From: Gemmata sp. | GTDB taxonomy: Bacteria > Planctomycetota > Planctomycetia > Gemmatales > Gemmataceae | DNA: 64,000 bases | Direction of reading: 5' to 3' | NCBI GenBank assembly: GCA_025055115.1 | Contig: JANWYJ010000087.1 | Location: 1-64,000, forward strand | Shown: positions 44,841 to 53,182 of the stretch, piece after piece | Layout: every line of letters starts with the position of its first letter | Position numbering within the stretch: position 1 is the first letter of the stretch | Made by a program: the position numbers and the translations under genes | Notes under the pieces: generated by a model | What the model saw: only the letters and a program-made list of their open reading frames with translations | Told to the model about the DNA's origin: nothing | Databases searched by the model: none

Positions 44841-46736
44841 ATGATCCGCCATGTGCTCTTCACCGGCTTGGCCACCGCCCTTCTGTTGGCCGTTCGCGGC
44901 GCCGCTGCGGGCCAACAACCGGCACCGATGGGCGGGATTTCCGAGCAGACGCAAAAAATCAATGAATTTATCGCCAAAGGCTACGAAGCGGCCGGAATCA
45001 AAAAACCAGCGGCCAAGTCGACGGATTTGGAATTCATGCGGCGCGTGTTCATCGACCTCATCGGCCGCATCCCAACCGTCGAAGAAATCTACGACTTTGA
45101 GAACGACAAATCCCCCAACAAACGTGTCAAACTCGTCCAGCGGCTGTTGTACGAGAAGAAGTACACGCCCAAAGGTCCTGGTGGCAAACCGGTGACCGAC
45201 ATTCCGGCCTTGCGGAAAGTCCCGATCGACTATTCCGCCCAATATGCCAGCAATTTCGCCGATCTGTGGTCGGTGTGGCTTCTGACCCGCAGCGGGGTCG
45301 ATGAAATCTATCGCGAACAATTCCAAGTGTGGCTGGAAGAACAACTCGATGCCAACGTGCCCTATCGCGATTTCGTGACCGGGCTGATCACGGCAACCGG
45401 CAAGAGCAACGAAAACGGTGCCGTTCACTTCGTCTTCCGGCACTTGGGCGATCCTTTGCAGGCCGATCAAAAGGGCCAACGGGTCGATCTGGAACGCTTT
45501 GGCAAATACGACAACGTGCCGATCACCTCCCGGGTAACGCGGATTTTCTTGGGCATTCAAACGCAATGCACGCAGTGCCACGACCACCCGCAGGCCAAAG
45601 AGTGGGTACAAGCCGATTTCTGGGGAATGAACGTCTTTTTCCGGCAAACCGAAAGGATCGGCCAGCAAAGTGCGATGGGCAAAAAAGGCACGGCGGGTGT
45701 GGCCAATGCCGTGGAATTGATCGACATGCCCAATTGGAACAAAGACGGGCTGGTTCTCTACGAACGCCGCGACGGTCAACGCAAAGCCACCTATGGCGTG
45801 ATGCTCAAAGACTTAGCCCAGGCGGAGAATGAAGAAAAATCGACCAAATTCCTCAACCCCTCGACCCTGGGCAAGAAAACCCGGCGGCAACTGCTGGCCG
45901 AATGGATCATCCAACACGACAACTTCGAGCGCGCCTATGTCAACCGTATCTGGGGGCACTTGTTTGGCCGCGGACTGAACAAAGAACCCAGTGTGGACGA
46001 TTTCCGCCTCGATAATCCCGTGGTGCATCCTGAATTGCTCGATTATCTCGCAACCGAATTCAAAAACTACAATCACGATATGAAGAAACTGCTCGAATGG
46101 ATTTGCACCAGCGATGTGTATCAGCTCAGCCACGTCGCCTCGAAAGAGAAAGTCAACGGCAAGGCCATCACCGAAGTCGATTTCGACCCCTACTTCGCCC
46201 GCATGCCACTGAAGGCCATGACGCCCGAAGTGATCTTTGAATCGCTTGCGATTGCCACCCGCGCCCGGGCACGCCTGACGGATGAAGCCTTCAAAAACCT
46301 CAAACGCAGCTGGAGCGATCGCTTGGTCCGCAACTTCGGCGACGATGAAGGCAATGAATCCAACTTCAATGGCACGATCGTCCAAGCCCTGTTGATGATG
46401 AATGGCCGCGATCTGAACGATCAGATTCGCTCCGACAACACCAAGGGCGTTGTGACGGAGGTGATGAAGAAGCACACCCGCGGTGGCAATGTCATCCCGT
46501 CCGCGGTGTACGACGAACTGTTCCTCATGACGGTCAGCCGGCACCCCACCCGCGAAGAAATCGCCAAACTCGAACGGATTCGCAACGGACTGGATCGGTT
46601 CAACCTCGGCTCCTCCGACCCCAAGAAACCCAGCACCGGCGTGCCGGTTCCCGGAGCGATGCCCAACGATGTCAACTTCTACGTCGATGTTTTGTGGGCC
46701 TTGTTGAACACAAATGAATTCATGCTGAATCACTGA
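44841..46736 (+). CDS. DUF1549/DUF1553 domain protein with CxxCH motif
   Basis: 631 residues. Signal peptide about 1-23 (VLFTGLATALLLAVRGAAAG). The DUF1549 part begins near residue 35 (SQQ-like INEFIAKGYEAAG) with FMRRVFIDLIGRIPTVEE; the CTQCHDHP motif (Cys243, Cys246, His247) is the usual c-heme-like site of this family. The DUF1553 part follows from about 345 (TRRQLLAEWIIQHDNFERAY, VNRIWGHLFGRGL). These abundant planctomycete proteins are usually paired with a DUF1501 gene and are linked to polysaccharide breakdown; here no DUF1501 partner follows. The last codons plus stop are tandemly duplicated. Confidence 0.9.
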   Translation: MIRHVLFTGLATALLLAVRGAAAGQQPAPMGGISEQTQKINEFIAKGYEAAGIKKPAAKSTDLEFMRRVFIDLIGRIPTVEEIYDFENDKSPNKRVKLVQRLLYEKKYTPKGPGGKPVTDIPALRKVPIDYSAQYASNFADLWSVWLLTRSGVDEIYREQFQVWLEEQLDANVPYRDFVTGLITATGKSNENGAVHFVFRHLGDPLQADQKGQRVDLERFGKYDNVPITSRVTRIFLGIQTQCTQCHDHPQAKEWVQADFWGMNVFFRQTERIGQQSAMGKKGTAGVANAVELIDMPNWNKDGLVLYERRDGQRKATYGVMLKDLAQAENEEKSTKFLNPSTLGKKTRRQLLAEWIIQHDNFERAYVNRIWGHLFGRGLNKEPSVDDFRLDNPVVHPELLDYLATEFKNYNHDMKKLLEWICTSDVYQLSHVASKEKVNGKAITEVDFDPYFARMPLKAMTPEVIFESLAIATRARARLTDEAFKNLKRSWSDRLVRNFGDDEGNESNFNGTIVQALLMMNGRDLNDQIRSDNTKGVVTEVMKKHTRGGNVIPSAVYDELFLMTVSRHPTREEIAKLERIRNGLDRFNLGSSDPKKPSTGVPVPGAMPNDVNFYVDVLWALLNTNEFMLNH

Positions 46737-46754
46737 TAGCGGAATCACTGATAG
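46727..46754. repeat. 15-bp tandem duplication over the stop codons
   Basis: GAATCACTGATAG occurs at 46727-46739 and 46742-46754 (period 15). Each copy carries TGATAG, a double stop; the first is the DUF1549/1553 gene's own end. Confidence 0.9.
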
Positions 46755-46771
46755 GCCCGCCCCATGAAACT

Positions 46772-46815
46772 CAATTGCGGGGAACCTCTTTCAAGGTTCC
46801 CCGCAATTGTTTCTT
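46772..46815 (+). terminator. Intrinsic terminator after the DUF1549/1553 gene
   Basis: A perfect 16-bp stem, CAATTGCGGGGAACCT (46772-46787) with its complement at 46794-46809 and a 6-base loop, is followed by TTTCTT. Confidence 0.88.
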
Positions 46816-46932
46816 GAGATCGTGCGGTTCTCGCCGCGGCTGAGCCAGTGGGACGAGTGCGACGCCAGATATTCCCAGTGGTCCTTTCAACCGATCGTGC
46901 TATGGGCGGGCGGATGTGCTACAAAAGCTCAT

Positions 46933-48381
46933 ATGTACGATGTCGCTTATCAGAAATGTATTCACCCAACCTGCGCGGCCACCGTCGCCGTTGCCGACAC
47001 GTCGTTTACCTGCCCGCGCTGTGGGGGGCTGCTCGATGTGGCTTATGAGTGGGACCGGGTGCCGGTTCCATCGTCCCTGCGGCATTTTGAAACCAAGTGG
47101 TCCGATCGTCACCATCCACTGAACTTTTCCGGCGTGTGGCGGTTCCGGGAACTGTTTCCGTTTGCCCCGGAGGAAAAGATTGTCACCATAGGCGAGGGCC
47201 AAACGCTCTGCCAACCGGCCGATGCGGTGGCGCGGTATGTGGGGCTGAATCCGGGCCGGCTGTGGCTGCAATATGAAGGGATGAACCCCAGTGGCAGCTT
47301 CAAAGATAACGGCATGTGTGCCGCGTTCACCCATGCCCGCCTCATCGGGGCAACCCGGGCCGCCTGTGCCAGCACGGGGAATACCTCCGCCAGCCTGGCC
47401 ATCTATTGTGCCGCCACGCAACGGATGCGCGGGATTATCTTTATTGGCAGCGGCAAAATCAGTTATGGCAAGCTCTCGCAAGCGCTGGAACATGGGGTGC
47501 GCACCATCCAAATTCAGGGGGATTTCGACGATGCCCTGCGCCGCGTGCGCGAAGTGAGTCGGCAGTTGGGCCTTTACTTGGTCAATAGTATCAATCCCTT
47601 CCGGCTGGAAGGCCAAAAGACCATCATGTTGCGGGTGCTGGAGGCGCTCCGCTGGGAGCTGCCCGATTGGGTGGTGGTGGCGGGCGGGAATTTGGGTAAC
47701 GTGTCGAGCTTTGCGAAAGCCTTTCAGGAACTCTACGAACTGGGGCTGATCCCGCACAAACCGCGCTTGGCAGTCATCCATTCCACCGGCGCCGATACGT
47801 TCTATCAACTGTATGAAAAACGTGGCCTGCGCTGGCAACAGGGACAGTACGACCGCGGTGCGATCGACGTTTACTACCAGGAATTGGACGCCGCCGGCCG
47901 CAAACCCAGTACATTGGCCAGTGCCATTGAAATTCAGCGCCCGGTCAATTGGCCCAAAGCCCTCCGCGCGCTGGAGTGGTGCCAGGGGGTGGTGCGCGCG
48001 GTTCCTGATGCGGACATTCTCGATGCGAAAGCACAAATCGGCGCCGGCGGGCTGGGCTGCGAACCGGCCAGCGCCGCGAGTGTGGCCGGGCTGCGACAAC
48101 TCGTCCGCGAAGGCCTGATCAGCAAGAATGAGCGGGTTGTGTGTGTGTTGACCGGCCATGTGCTGAAAGACCCCGATGAAACCGTGGCCTACCACACCAC
48201 GGATCGGGCCATCTTCGACGCCAAACTCGGCCGCCACGGCATCCGCCGTGTGGCTTTTGCCAATCATGCGGTGGTTGTGCCCAATGATCTGGCCGCGATC
48301 ATCCAAGCCATCGAACAAGACGCGGAAGATGCTACAATGCCCAACAGGACGGATTCTGGGCCGTGGCCACGCCATCCCTGA
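46933..48381 (+). CDS. thrC: Threonine synthase
   Basis: 482 residues from ATG 46933; the frame extends upstream but through the terminator region. An N-terminal zinc site (Cys9, Cys14, Cys27, Cys30) is typical of one threonine-synthase class. The PLP-binding lysine is Lys124 in [29 protein letters not shown] is the phosphate-binding loop. The enzyme converts O-phosphohomoserine to threonine in the cytoplasm. The last ~15 residues ([15 protein letters not shown]) look non-conserved. dapB, also from the aspartate family, follows on the same strand. No clear ribosome site is visible. Confidence 0.9.
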   Translation: MYDVAYQKCIHPTCAATVAVADTSFTCPRCGGLLDVAYEWDRVPVPSSLRHFETKWSDRHHPLNFSGVWRFRELFPFAPEEKIVTIGEGQTLCQPADAVARYVGLNPGRLWLQYEGMNPSGSFKDNGMCAAFTHARLIGATRAACASTGNTSASLAIYCAATQRMRGIIFIGSGKISYGKLSQALEHGVRTIQIQGDFDDALRRVREVSRQLGLYLVNSINPFRLEGQKTIMLRVLEALRWELPDWVVVAGGNLGNVSSFAKAFQELYELGLIPHKPRLAVIHSTGADTFYQLYEKRGLRWQQGQYDRGAIDVYYQELDAAGRKPSTLASAIEIQRPVNWPKALRALEWCQGVVRAVPDADILDAKAQIGAGGLGCEPASAASVAGLRQLVREGLISKNERVVCVLTGHVLKDPDETVAYHTTDRAIFDAKLGRHGIRRVAFANHAVVVPNDLAAIIQAIEQDAEDATMPNRTDSGPWPRHP

Positions 48382-48460
48382 TGGCGGTTTCCCAAGCGGG
48401 GTCGAGTGCCGCCCCGCGGCGTTTATTGAGGGTTGTTGAAGGTGTCAACCGCGCACGCCG

Positions 48461-48526
48461 CGGTCACTGAATGCTGGCCTCGTGGTCACTGAATGCTGAC
48501 CTTGCGGTCACTGAATCCCGGCCTCA
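48461..48526. repeat. Three perfect-period 22-bp repeats in the dapB leader
   Basis: Copies at 48461-48482, 48483-48504 and 48505-48526 share the core GGTCACTGAAT. The array ends 19 bases before the dapB start codon. Confidence 0.9.
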
Positions 48527-48545
48527 GGGTAGGTCGTTTGCAACC

Positions 48546-49337
48546 ATGAATATTCACCTCGCGATCAACGGTGCCTGCGGGCGCATGGGTCAACGGCTCA
48601 TTGCCTTGGCGAAGAACGATCCGGAATTGCTTGTGGTCGCGGCCATCGACGCCCCCACCAACCCCCTCCAAGGTGCCGACGCGGGTGAAGTCGCCGGCGT
48701 GGGCAAGCTCGGTGTGCCGGTGCGCTACGATCTGCCCCTGAACGTACGCGTCGATTGCCTCATCGACTTCTCCACCCCTGCGGGGACCATGGCCGTACTG
48801 CCCGTGTGTGTCGATCGGCAAATTCCCATCGTGATCGCGACGACCGGTCACAGTCCCGAACAGAAAGCTGAGATCGAAGCAGCGGCCCACCAAACCGCGG
48901 TTCTGCTCGCCCCCAATATGAGCTTGGTCGTCAACTTGCTGTTCAAATTGGTCCGGCTGACGGCTGAAGTCCTGAAGGGCAAAGGATTTGATGTCGAAAT
49001 TATCGAGCGCCACCACCGCTTCAAGAAAGACTCCCCCAGCGGCACGGCCATGCGCTTCGCTGAGATCATTCGCGACGTGCAAGGCGGGGAGTTCATTCAC
49101 GGTCGTGAAGGCCTCATCGGCGAACGCAAACCTGGCGAAATCGGCATCCACGCGGTACGCGGTGGTGATAATGTCGGCGAACATACGATCATCTTCACCA
49201 CCATCGGCGAAACGTTAGAGCTGGTCCACAAAGGCCACAGCCGCGACAGCTACGCCAAAGGAGCGTTGTTGGCCGCCAAATACATCGCCAACCGCCCCGC
49301 CGGCCGCTACACGATGGACGATGTCCTCGGATTGTGA
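48546..49337 (+). CDS. dapB: 4-hydroxy-tetrahydrodipicolinate reductase
   Basis: 263 residues from ATG 48546. Rossmann start IHLAINGACGRMGQRLI, nucleotide-adjacent FSTPAGTMAVL and ATTGHSP, and the catalytic/substrate segment EIIERHHRFKKDSPSGTA with the His-His pair and Lys. Reduces the DapA product in lysine and meso-diaminopimelate synthesis, using NAD(P)H. Length is normal. It follows thrC after 164 bases containing a 22-bp tandem repeat and a weak ribosome site, so co-transcription is possible. Confidence 0.95.
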   Translation: MNIHLAINGACGRMGQRLIALAKNDPELLVVAAIDAPTNPLQGADAGEVAGVGKLGVPVRYDLPLNVRVDCLIDFSTPAGTMAVLPVCVDRQIPIVIATTGHSPEQKAEIEAAAHQTAVLLAPNMSLVVNLLFKLVRLTAEVLKGKGFDVEIIERHHRFKKDSPSGTAMRFAEIIRDVQGGEFIHGREGLIGERKPGEIGIHAVRGGDNVGEHTIIFTTIGETLELVHKGHSRDSYAKGALLAAKYIANRPAGRYTMDDVLGL

Positions 49338-49347
49338 ACGTCGCTGG

Positions 49348-49407
49348 CCTGTTCAATAACTGAACAATTATTCAAGACCTGTTCAATGACTGAACATTTA
49401 TTCAAAC
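49348..49407. repeat. 30-bp tandem repeat after dapB
   Basis: A 30-bp unit beginning CCTGTTCAAT lies head to tail at 49348-49377 and 49378-49407 and contains CTGAACA.TTATTCAA. The inverted GTTCA/TGAAC pair inside each unit could form a hairpin. Confidence 0.9.
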
Positions 49408-49445
49408 TGCTCAGCTCTTGAACACATTTCTACTCCTCGATATCC

Positions 49446-49555
49446 GGGTTGTCACATCGAACGGCCACCGTGGGCCGCTACGGCGAGCAACTCCTCGAAG
49501 AACTTGCTTCAGGCAAGAAAACTGGGTTGTCATCGAACGGCCACCGTGCGCCGCT
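49446..49555. repeat. 32-34-bp repeat at the 3' end of the GGCT gene
   Basis: A unit beginning GGGTTGTCA and containing TCGAACGGCCACCGTG occurs at 49446-49479 and 49524-49555 (offset 78, 2-base length difference). The second copy encodes the last part of the convergent GGCT gene; the first touches its stop codon. Confidence 0.88.
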
Positions 49556-49885
49556 CCGGGCCTTGGGAGGAATCGCTTGGTTCCAGAAATACGCCCAGGC
49601 TAAACTGCCACTCATAAGCTCTATCGCTTTGCGGATGAACAACTCCGGCACTTCCTCGAAGTCGTCCAACTCCGCCAAGTTATCAGCACCGACAGCGTAC
49701 AACTCACCATGAATGGCTAGCCCGGTCGCTTCGTCGTGGATCAATCCCGGATAACAGCCCAGGTCGATGAGCCGATATCGTGGCGCGGAGACCACTTCAC
49801 CCAGAAACTCTTGACCCACTAACAACCGATGATTGCGGCCACCACGTTTGAGTGTGCCGTAGACGAAAAGAATCGCTTTGCTCAC
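49478..49885 (-). CDS. Gamma-glutamylcyclotransferase-like (AIG2/GGCT family) protein
   Basis: 135 residues. The family signature FVYGTLKRGGRNHRLL opens the protein; LIDLGCYPGLI, IHGELYAV and LDDFEEVP follow, the last carrying the expected catalytic Glu. The family cyclises gamma-glutamyl amines or peptides with release of 5-oxoproline. The C-terminus after about residue 105 (ARSGARWPFDDNPVF) is encoded by the local repeat and is not conserved-looking. The start overlaps the upstream side of the divergent DMFase-like gene, 59 bases from its ATG. Confidence 0.8.
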   Translation of the reverse strand: MSKAILFVYGTLKRGGRNHRLLVGQEFLGEVVSAPRYRLIDLGCYPGLIHDEATGLAIHGELYAVGADNLAELDDFEEVPELFIRKAIELMSGSLAWAYFWNQAIPPKARSGARWPFDDNPVFLPEASSSRSCSP

Positions 49886-49944
49886 GGGGCTTCTCGGTGG
49901 TTAAACTAGGGGCAACGTCCTCACATCCTCAGGGTTGTTCAGTG

Positions 49945-51372
49945 ATGAACCCGATGTTGACTCGCCGCCAAGCCCTGCAATCGGCCTCTGCTCTCGCTGT
50001 GGCTGCGACTGGCCCATTGCCGGCTTCTGCGCAACCTCCCAAACACACCGTCGAAGGTTACACCGACCAGCTCAGCTACCACGCTGGCGACACGGTGAAC
50101 CTGCATCTCTCCGCGTCGAAGCCAACGACGGCGACGCTGACGGTTTTGCGCATTGGCGCTAAGCCGGAATCGGTACTGGCCGATGTCGCGGTGAAAGTCG
50201 AGCCGCAGCCGGTGCCCAACGATGCGTCGTCGCACGGTTGCCGCTGGCCGGTGACGGCCAGTTTCCCGGTGAAAGACCACTGGCGGTCGGGCTACTACCT
50301 GGTCCAATTTCACGATGCCGCCGTGAAACCGTCCCTGTTGCTGGGGACTGTCTTCTTCGTGGTTCGTCCGAAAGACCCCGGGCGGCACGCGAAAATCCTC
50401 CTGCAACTGGCGACCAATACCTACAACGCTTATACGAATTGGGGGGGCTACAGTCTTTATGCCTACCACGGCCGGCATAAGGTACAAGGCCGCCGTGTCT
50501 CCTTCAACCGGCCCCAGTATTCGCAGTTTTCCCGCTGGGAAGAACCGTTTGTCAAATGGGCCGAAAGTCAGGGTTATGCCCTCGATTATTGCGTCAACTC
50601 GGACCTCGAATTTCACCCAGAATTGTTGAAGCCGTACCGATTGGTCGTCAGTGTGGGGCACGATGAATATTGGTCGGCCCCTATGCGCGATCATCTCGAA
50701 GCCTTCATCGAGAAAGGTGGGAATGTGGCCTTCTTCAGCGGCAATACCTGCTGCTGGCAAGTACGAAGTGAAGAACAGGGGCGGGCGCTGGTTTGCTGGA
50801 AGCAGAATTTTGGCGACGACCCAGTCTACAAAACCGGCAACTACCGAACGCTCAGCACCCTGTGGAGCCATTATTTGGTGAACCGCCCGGAGAATACACT
50901 GACGGGTGTGGGGTTTCTCTGGGGTGGTTATCACCGCAGCCACGGACAATTCATGGATGGCAGCGGTGCCTACACCCTGCACCGCCCAGAGCATTGGCTG
51001 CTCGCTGGGACGAACCTCCCACGCGGCGCGCACTTCGGAGCCAAACTACCCGATTACAAAGTCGTGGGCTACGAATGTGATGGCTGCGAACTGGTGTGGA
51101 AAGATGGTTTACCCTTCCCCACCCATGCCGATGGTACGCCCAAGAACTTCGAGGTGGTCGCAACGGCCCCTGCCCGGTGGCACCCGGACGATTGCGAATG
51201 GTACGAAAAATGGGAGAAAGGCCGCACCGGCTATGCGGTGATGGGCTGCTACACCCGCGGCGGTACTGTGGTGACTGTCGGTAGCACCGATTGGAGCTTC
51301 GGCCTTCGCGGTAACGATCCAGCTATCACCCGCATCACCCAAAACGTGCTCAATAAGCTCAGCGAGGGATAA
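49945..51372 (+). CDS. Secreted N,N-dimethylformamidase-like protein
   Basis: 475 residues from ATG 49945. A Tat-like signal (TRRQALQSASALAVAATGPL) ends near PASAQ. The body resembles the C-terminal domain of the N,N-dimethylformamidase large subunit: ATNTYNAYTNWGGYSLY, YALDYCVNSDLEFHPELL, VSVGHDEYWSAPMRDHLEAF and NVAFFSGNTCCWQV. True DMFase hydrolyses dimethylformamide with a mononuclear iron site; secreted planctomycete relatives are common and their substrate is unknown. No small-subunit gene is nearby. Confidence 0.8.
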   Translation: MNPMLTRRQALQSASALAVAATGPLPASAQPPKHTVEGYTDQLSYHAGDTVNLHLSASKPTTATLTVLRIGAKPESVLADVAVKVEPQPVPNDASSHGCRWPVTASFPVKDHWRSGYYLVQFHDAAVKPSLLLGTVFFVVRPKDPGRHAKILLQLATNTYNAYTNWGGYSLYAYHGRHKVQGRRVSFNRPQYSQFSRWEEPFVKWAESQGYALDYCVNSDLEFHPELLKPYRLVVSVGHDEYWSAPMRDHLEAFIEKGGNVAFFSGNTCCWQVRSEEQGRALVCWKQNFGDDPVYKTGNYRTLSTLWSHYLVNRPENTLTGVGFLWGGYHRSHGQFMDGSGAYTLHRPEHWLLAGTNLPRGAHFGAKLPDYKVVGYECDGCELVWKDGLPFPTHADGTPKNFEVVATAPARWHPDDCEWYEKWEKGRTGYAVMGCYTRGGTVVTVGSTDWSFGLRGNDPAITRITQNVLNKLSEG

Positions 51373-51441
51373 TTCTGCGCCGAGGCGAATGTCTGCCGTC
51401 AATCCCGGCGGTACCCGCGGCTACCCCCCGGACCCGACCCC

Positions 51442-51616
51442 TCCAGCTGGAGTGACTGATGCTCAGCTGACTGCAGTCGGCGAAAGCACTTCGTCTGGCC
51501 CTGGATCAGGCCCCCAGCCGGAATGACTGACGCGGCCACACCCCCACTTTATCTTCATCTTCTTCTCTTGTCTTCATTCTCCCCCCAGCCGGAATGACTG
51601 ACGCGGCCACACCCCC
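51442..51616. repeat. Three-copy repeat with 71-bp spacing
   Basis: CAGC.GGA.TGACTGA occurs at 51444, 51515 and 51586 (offsets 71 and 71). The last two copies extend to 35 bp (beginning CCCCCAGCCGGAATGACTGA). Confidence 0.85.
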
Positions 51617-51732
51617 CTGGCCGGTTGCCGTGCCCATGGTCGTTGCGACCAACGGAGCCGTTGACTTGACGAAAGTTCTTCCCGGCCCCCCTGGCCGGTT
51701 GCCGTGCCCATGGTCGTTGCGACCAACGGAGC
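51612..51732. repeat. 47-bp identical direct repeat, offset 74
   Basis: Copies at 51612-51658 and 51686-51732 are identical and begin CCCCCCTGGCCGGTTGCCGT. Each contains the hairpin GGTCG-TTG-CGACC. Confidence 0.95.
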
Positions 51733-51740
51733 GGGGCGAA

Positions 51741-51855
51741 CGGAAGGGTTTTCAACGATGCTTCCAGAACGACCAGTGAAAACCTGGACCAGTGAAAACC
51801 TTTCTGAAGTCCAACGGAGAAGATCGAGCGGAAGGATTTTTCAACGACGCTCCTT
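51741..51855. repeat. Nested repeats continuing the same gene-free block
   Basis: CGGAAGG.TTTTTCAACGA-like units start at 51741 and 51829; a 16-bp unit GACCAGTGAAAACCT occurs head to tail at 51771 and 51787. The whole interval 51373-51967 is non-coding. Confidence 0.8.
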
Positions 51856-51967
51856 CCCGCCACGCGCGTGCCAGCGGTTGTTCCGATCGCGGTGAGAGTT
51901 GAACCCATCCCACCACTGGTTGGCCTCCGCAGTATTTCGTGTCTGGCAGAAAATTTTCGCTCTGGGC

Positions 51968-52747
51968 TTAACGATGGCACGACCACGGTGCCGGCTTCTT
52001 CTCAAAAAAGGCGGTCAGTCCATGGCGGCATTCCTCGGTGAGCCGGGGTTCGGCGCTGCCACGAGCCAGTTCTTCAACGGACAGACTCTGCAGTGAACAT
52101 CGGTAGAGAAGCTTTTTGGTTTGGGCCAGGGCTTGGGGTCCGCCTTCGGCTACTGCGCAGGCCCAGGCATCCGCGGTTTCTAAGAGTGTTTCGGGCATGG
52201 TGATCTGGTTGATCAACCCGGCGCGCAGGGCGGTGAGGCCGTCGATCAATTCGCCGGTCAGCAGCAGCCACCGGGCCATCCGTTCACCGACATGCCGCAG
52301 CAGATGCGGCATGACCATCGCGGCGACCAATCCGCGGCGCACTTCCGGATAACCAAACTTCGCCTCAGGCACGCTGACGGCCAGATCGCAGACGGTGACC
52401 AATCCGGCTCCGCCGGCGACGGCTGCTCCGTTGACTGCGGCAATGGTGGGTTTGGGCAAGGTGTAGATGAAATCATAAAGCGTTGCGAGTTTCTTTGCGT
52501 CGTCCCAGACCTGGTGGGCATCGGCTCCGAGGGTGCCGCGCAGTTCGTCGAGGTCCATGCCGGCGCAGAAGGCTGGGCCGTTGCCGGTGAGGATGACACA
52601 GCGGGCCGTCGGATCATCGGCGGCGCGTTTGAAGGCATCCAAGAGAGCGGCGATCAATGCGCGCGATAGGGCGTTGCGTTTGTCGGGGCGGTTGAGGGTG
52701 ATGAGTGCTGCGGGGCCACGGTGGAGGTAGTGTACAATATCGGACAT
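51968..52747 (-). CDS. Enoyl-CoA hydratase/isomerase family protein
   Basis: 259 residues, normal for the crotonase family. Oxyanion-hole segments AFCAGMDLDEL (about 60) and AVNGAAVAGGAGLVTVCDLA (about 105), followed by FGYPEVRRGLVAAM. The position usually holding the second catalytic Glu is occupied within PEVRRGL, suggesting hydratase rather than pure isomerase activity (inference). Last gene of a minus-strand unit behind AtuA-like genes, consistent with breakdown of a branched or unsaturated acyl-CoA. Confidence 0.88.
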   Translation of the reverse strand: MSDIVHYLHRGPAALITLNRPDKRNALSRALIAALLDAFKRAADDPTARCVILTGNGPAFCAGMDLDELRGTLGADAHQVWDDAKKLATLYDFIYTLPKPTIAAVNGAAVAGGAGLVTVCDLAVSVPEAKFGYPEVRRGLVAAMVMPHLLRHVGERMARWLLLTGELIDGLTALRAGLINQITMPETLLETADAWACAVAEGGPQALAQTKKLLYRCSLQSLSVEELARGSAEPRLTEECRHGLTAFFEKKPAPWSCHR

Positions 52748-52864
52748 GGCAGATCTCCTGGGGGTGGCGAATCTGTCACGCGGCTGTGGCGGTTGCGGAC
52801 TATCGTGATGGCGTTGGGCAGGACCGCGGGATGAAGTCGCATGCCCGCCGAGTTCGGGCGTCGG

Positions 52865-53182
52865 TTAATCGCGCTGGCATTCCATTTGTAGCAAGGCGAG
52901 GGCGAGGGCTTTGCCTTGGGTGTCGCTGCGCAAAGAGCGGCTGGCACCACCGGCCAGGACATCGTAGAGCACGAAGTTGAGGGCATGAAGGTTGGGCACT
53001 TCGTACCGTTCCACCCGCGATGGCTTCAGAGGGGCGAAATAACGTTCCACGACATCGGCCGTCAGGTGACGCTGCAGCCAAGCGTAATCGCCGGGGGTGT
53101 TGGCGATAATGGCGATGTTGGCGTGATTGCCTTTATCGCCACTACGGCCATGGGCGATGTCGAGGAGACGGAAGGTGGCCAT
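52865..53182 (-). CDS. AtuA-like C-terminal domain protein (split subunit)
   Basis: 105 residues. Its ATG overlaps the stop of the AtuA-like gene (TGATG). Visible motifs: LLDIAHGRSGDKGNHANIAI, where the SGDKG loop is characteristic of the small domain that is fused to AtuA in some bacteria, and HALNFVLYDVLAGGASRSLR. Presumably it forms a complex with the upstream product. Function by association: acyclic terpene or related branched acyl-CoA metabolism. Confidence 0.82.
   Translation of the reverse strand: MATFRLLDIAHGRSGDKGNHANIAIIANTPGDYAWLQRHLTADVVERYFAPLKPSRVERYEVPNLHALNFVLYDVLAGGASRSLRSDTQGKALALALLQMECQRD

Noticed and set aside
46900-48375. 491-codon minus-strand frame opposite thrC
   Set aside because: thrC is certain from its motifs; the opposite frame is open only because of high GC in third positions. 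The same applies to other long antisense frames, for example at 2111, 16146, 18429-20336, 20327 and 55046.
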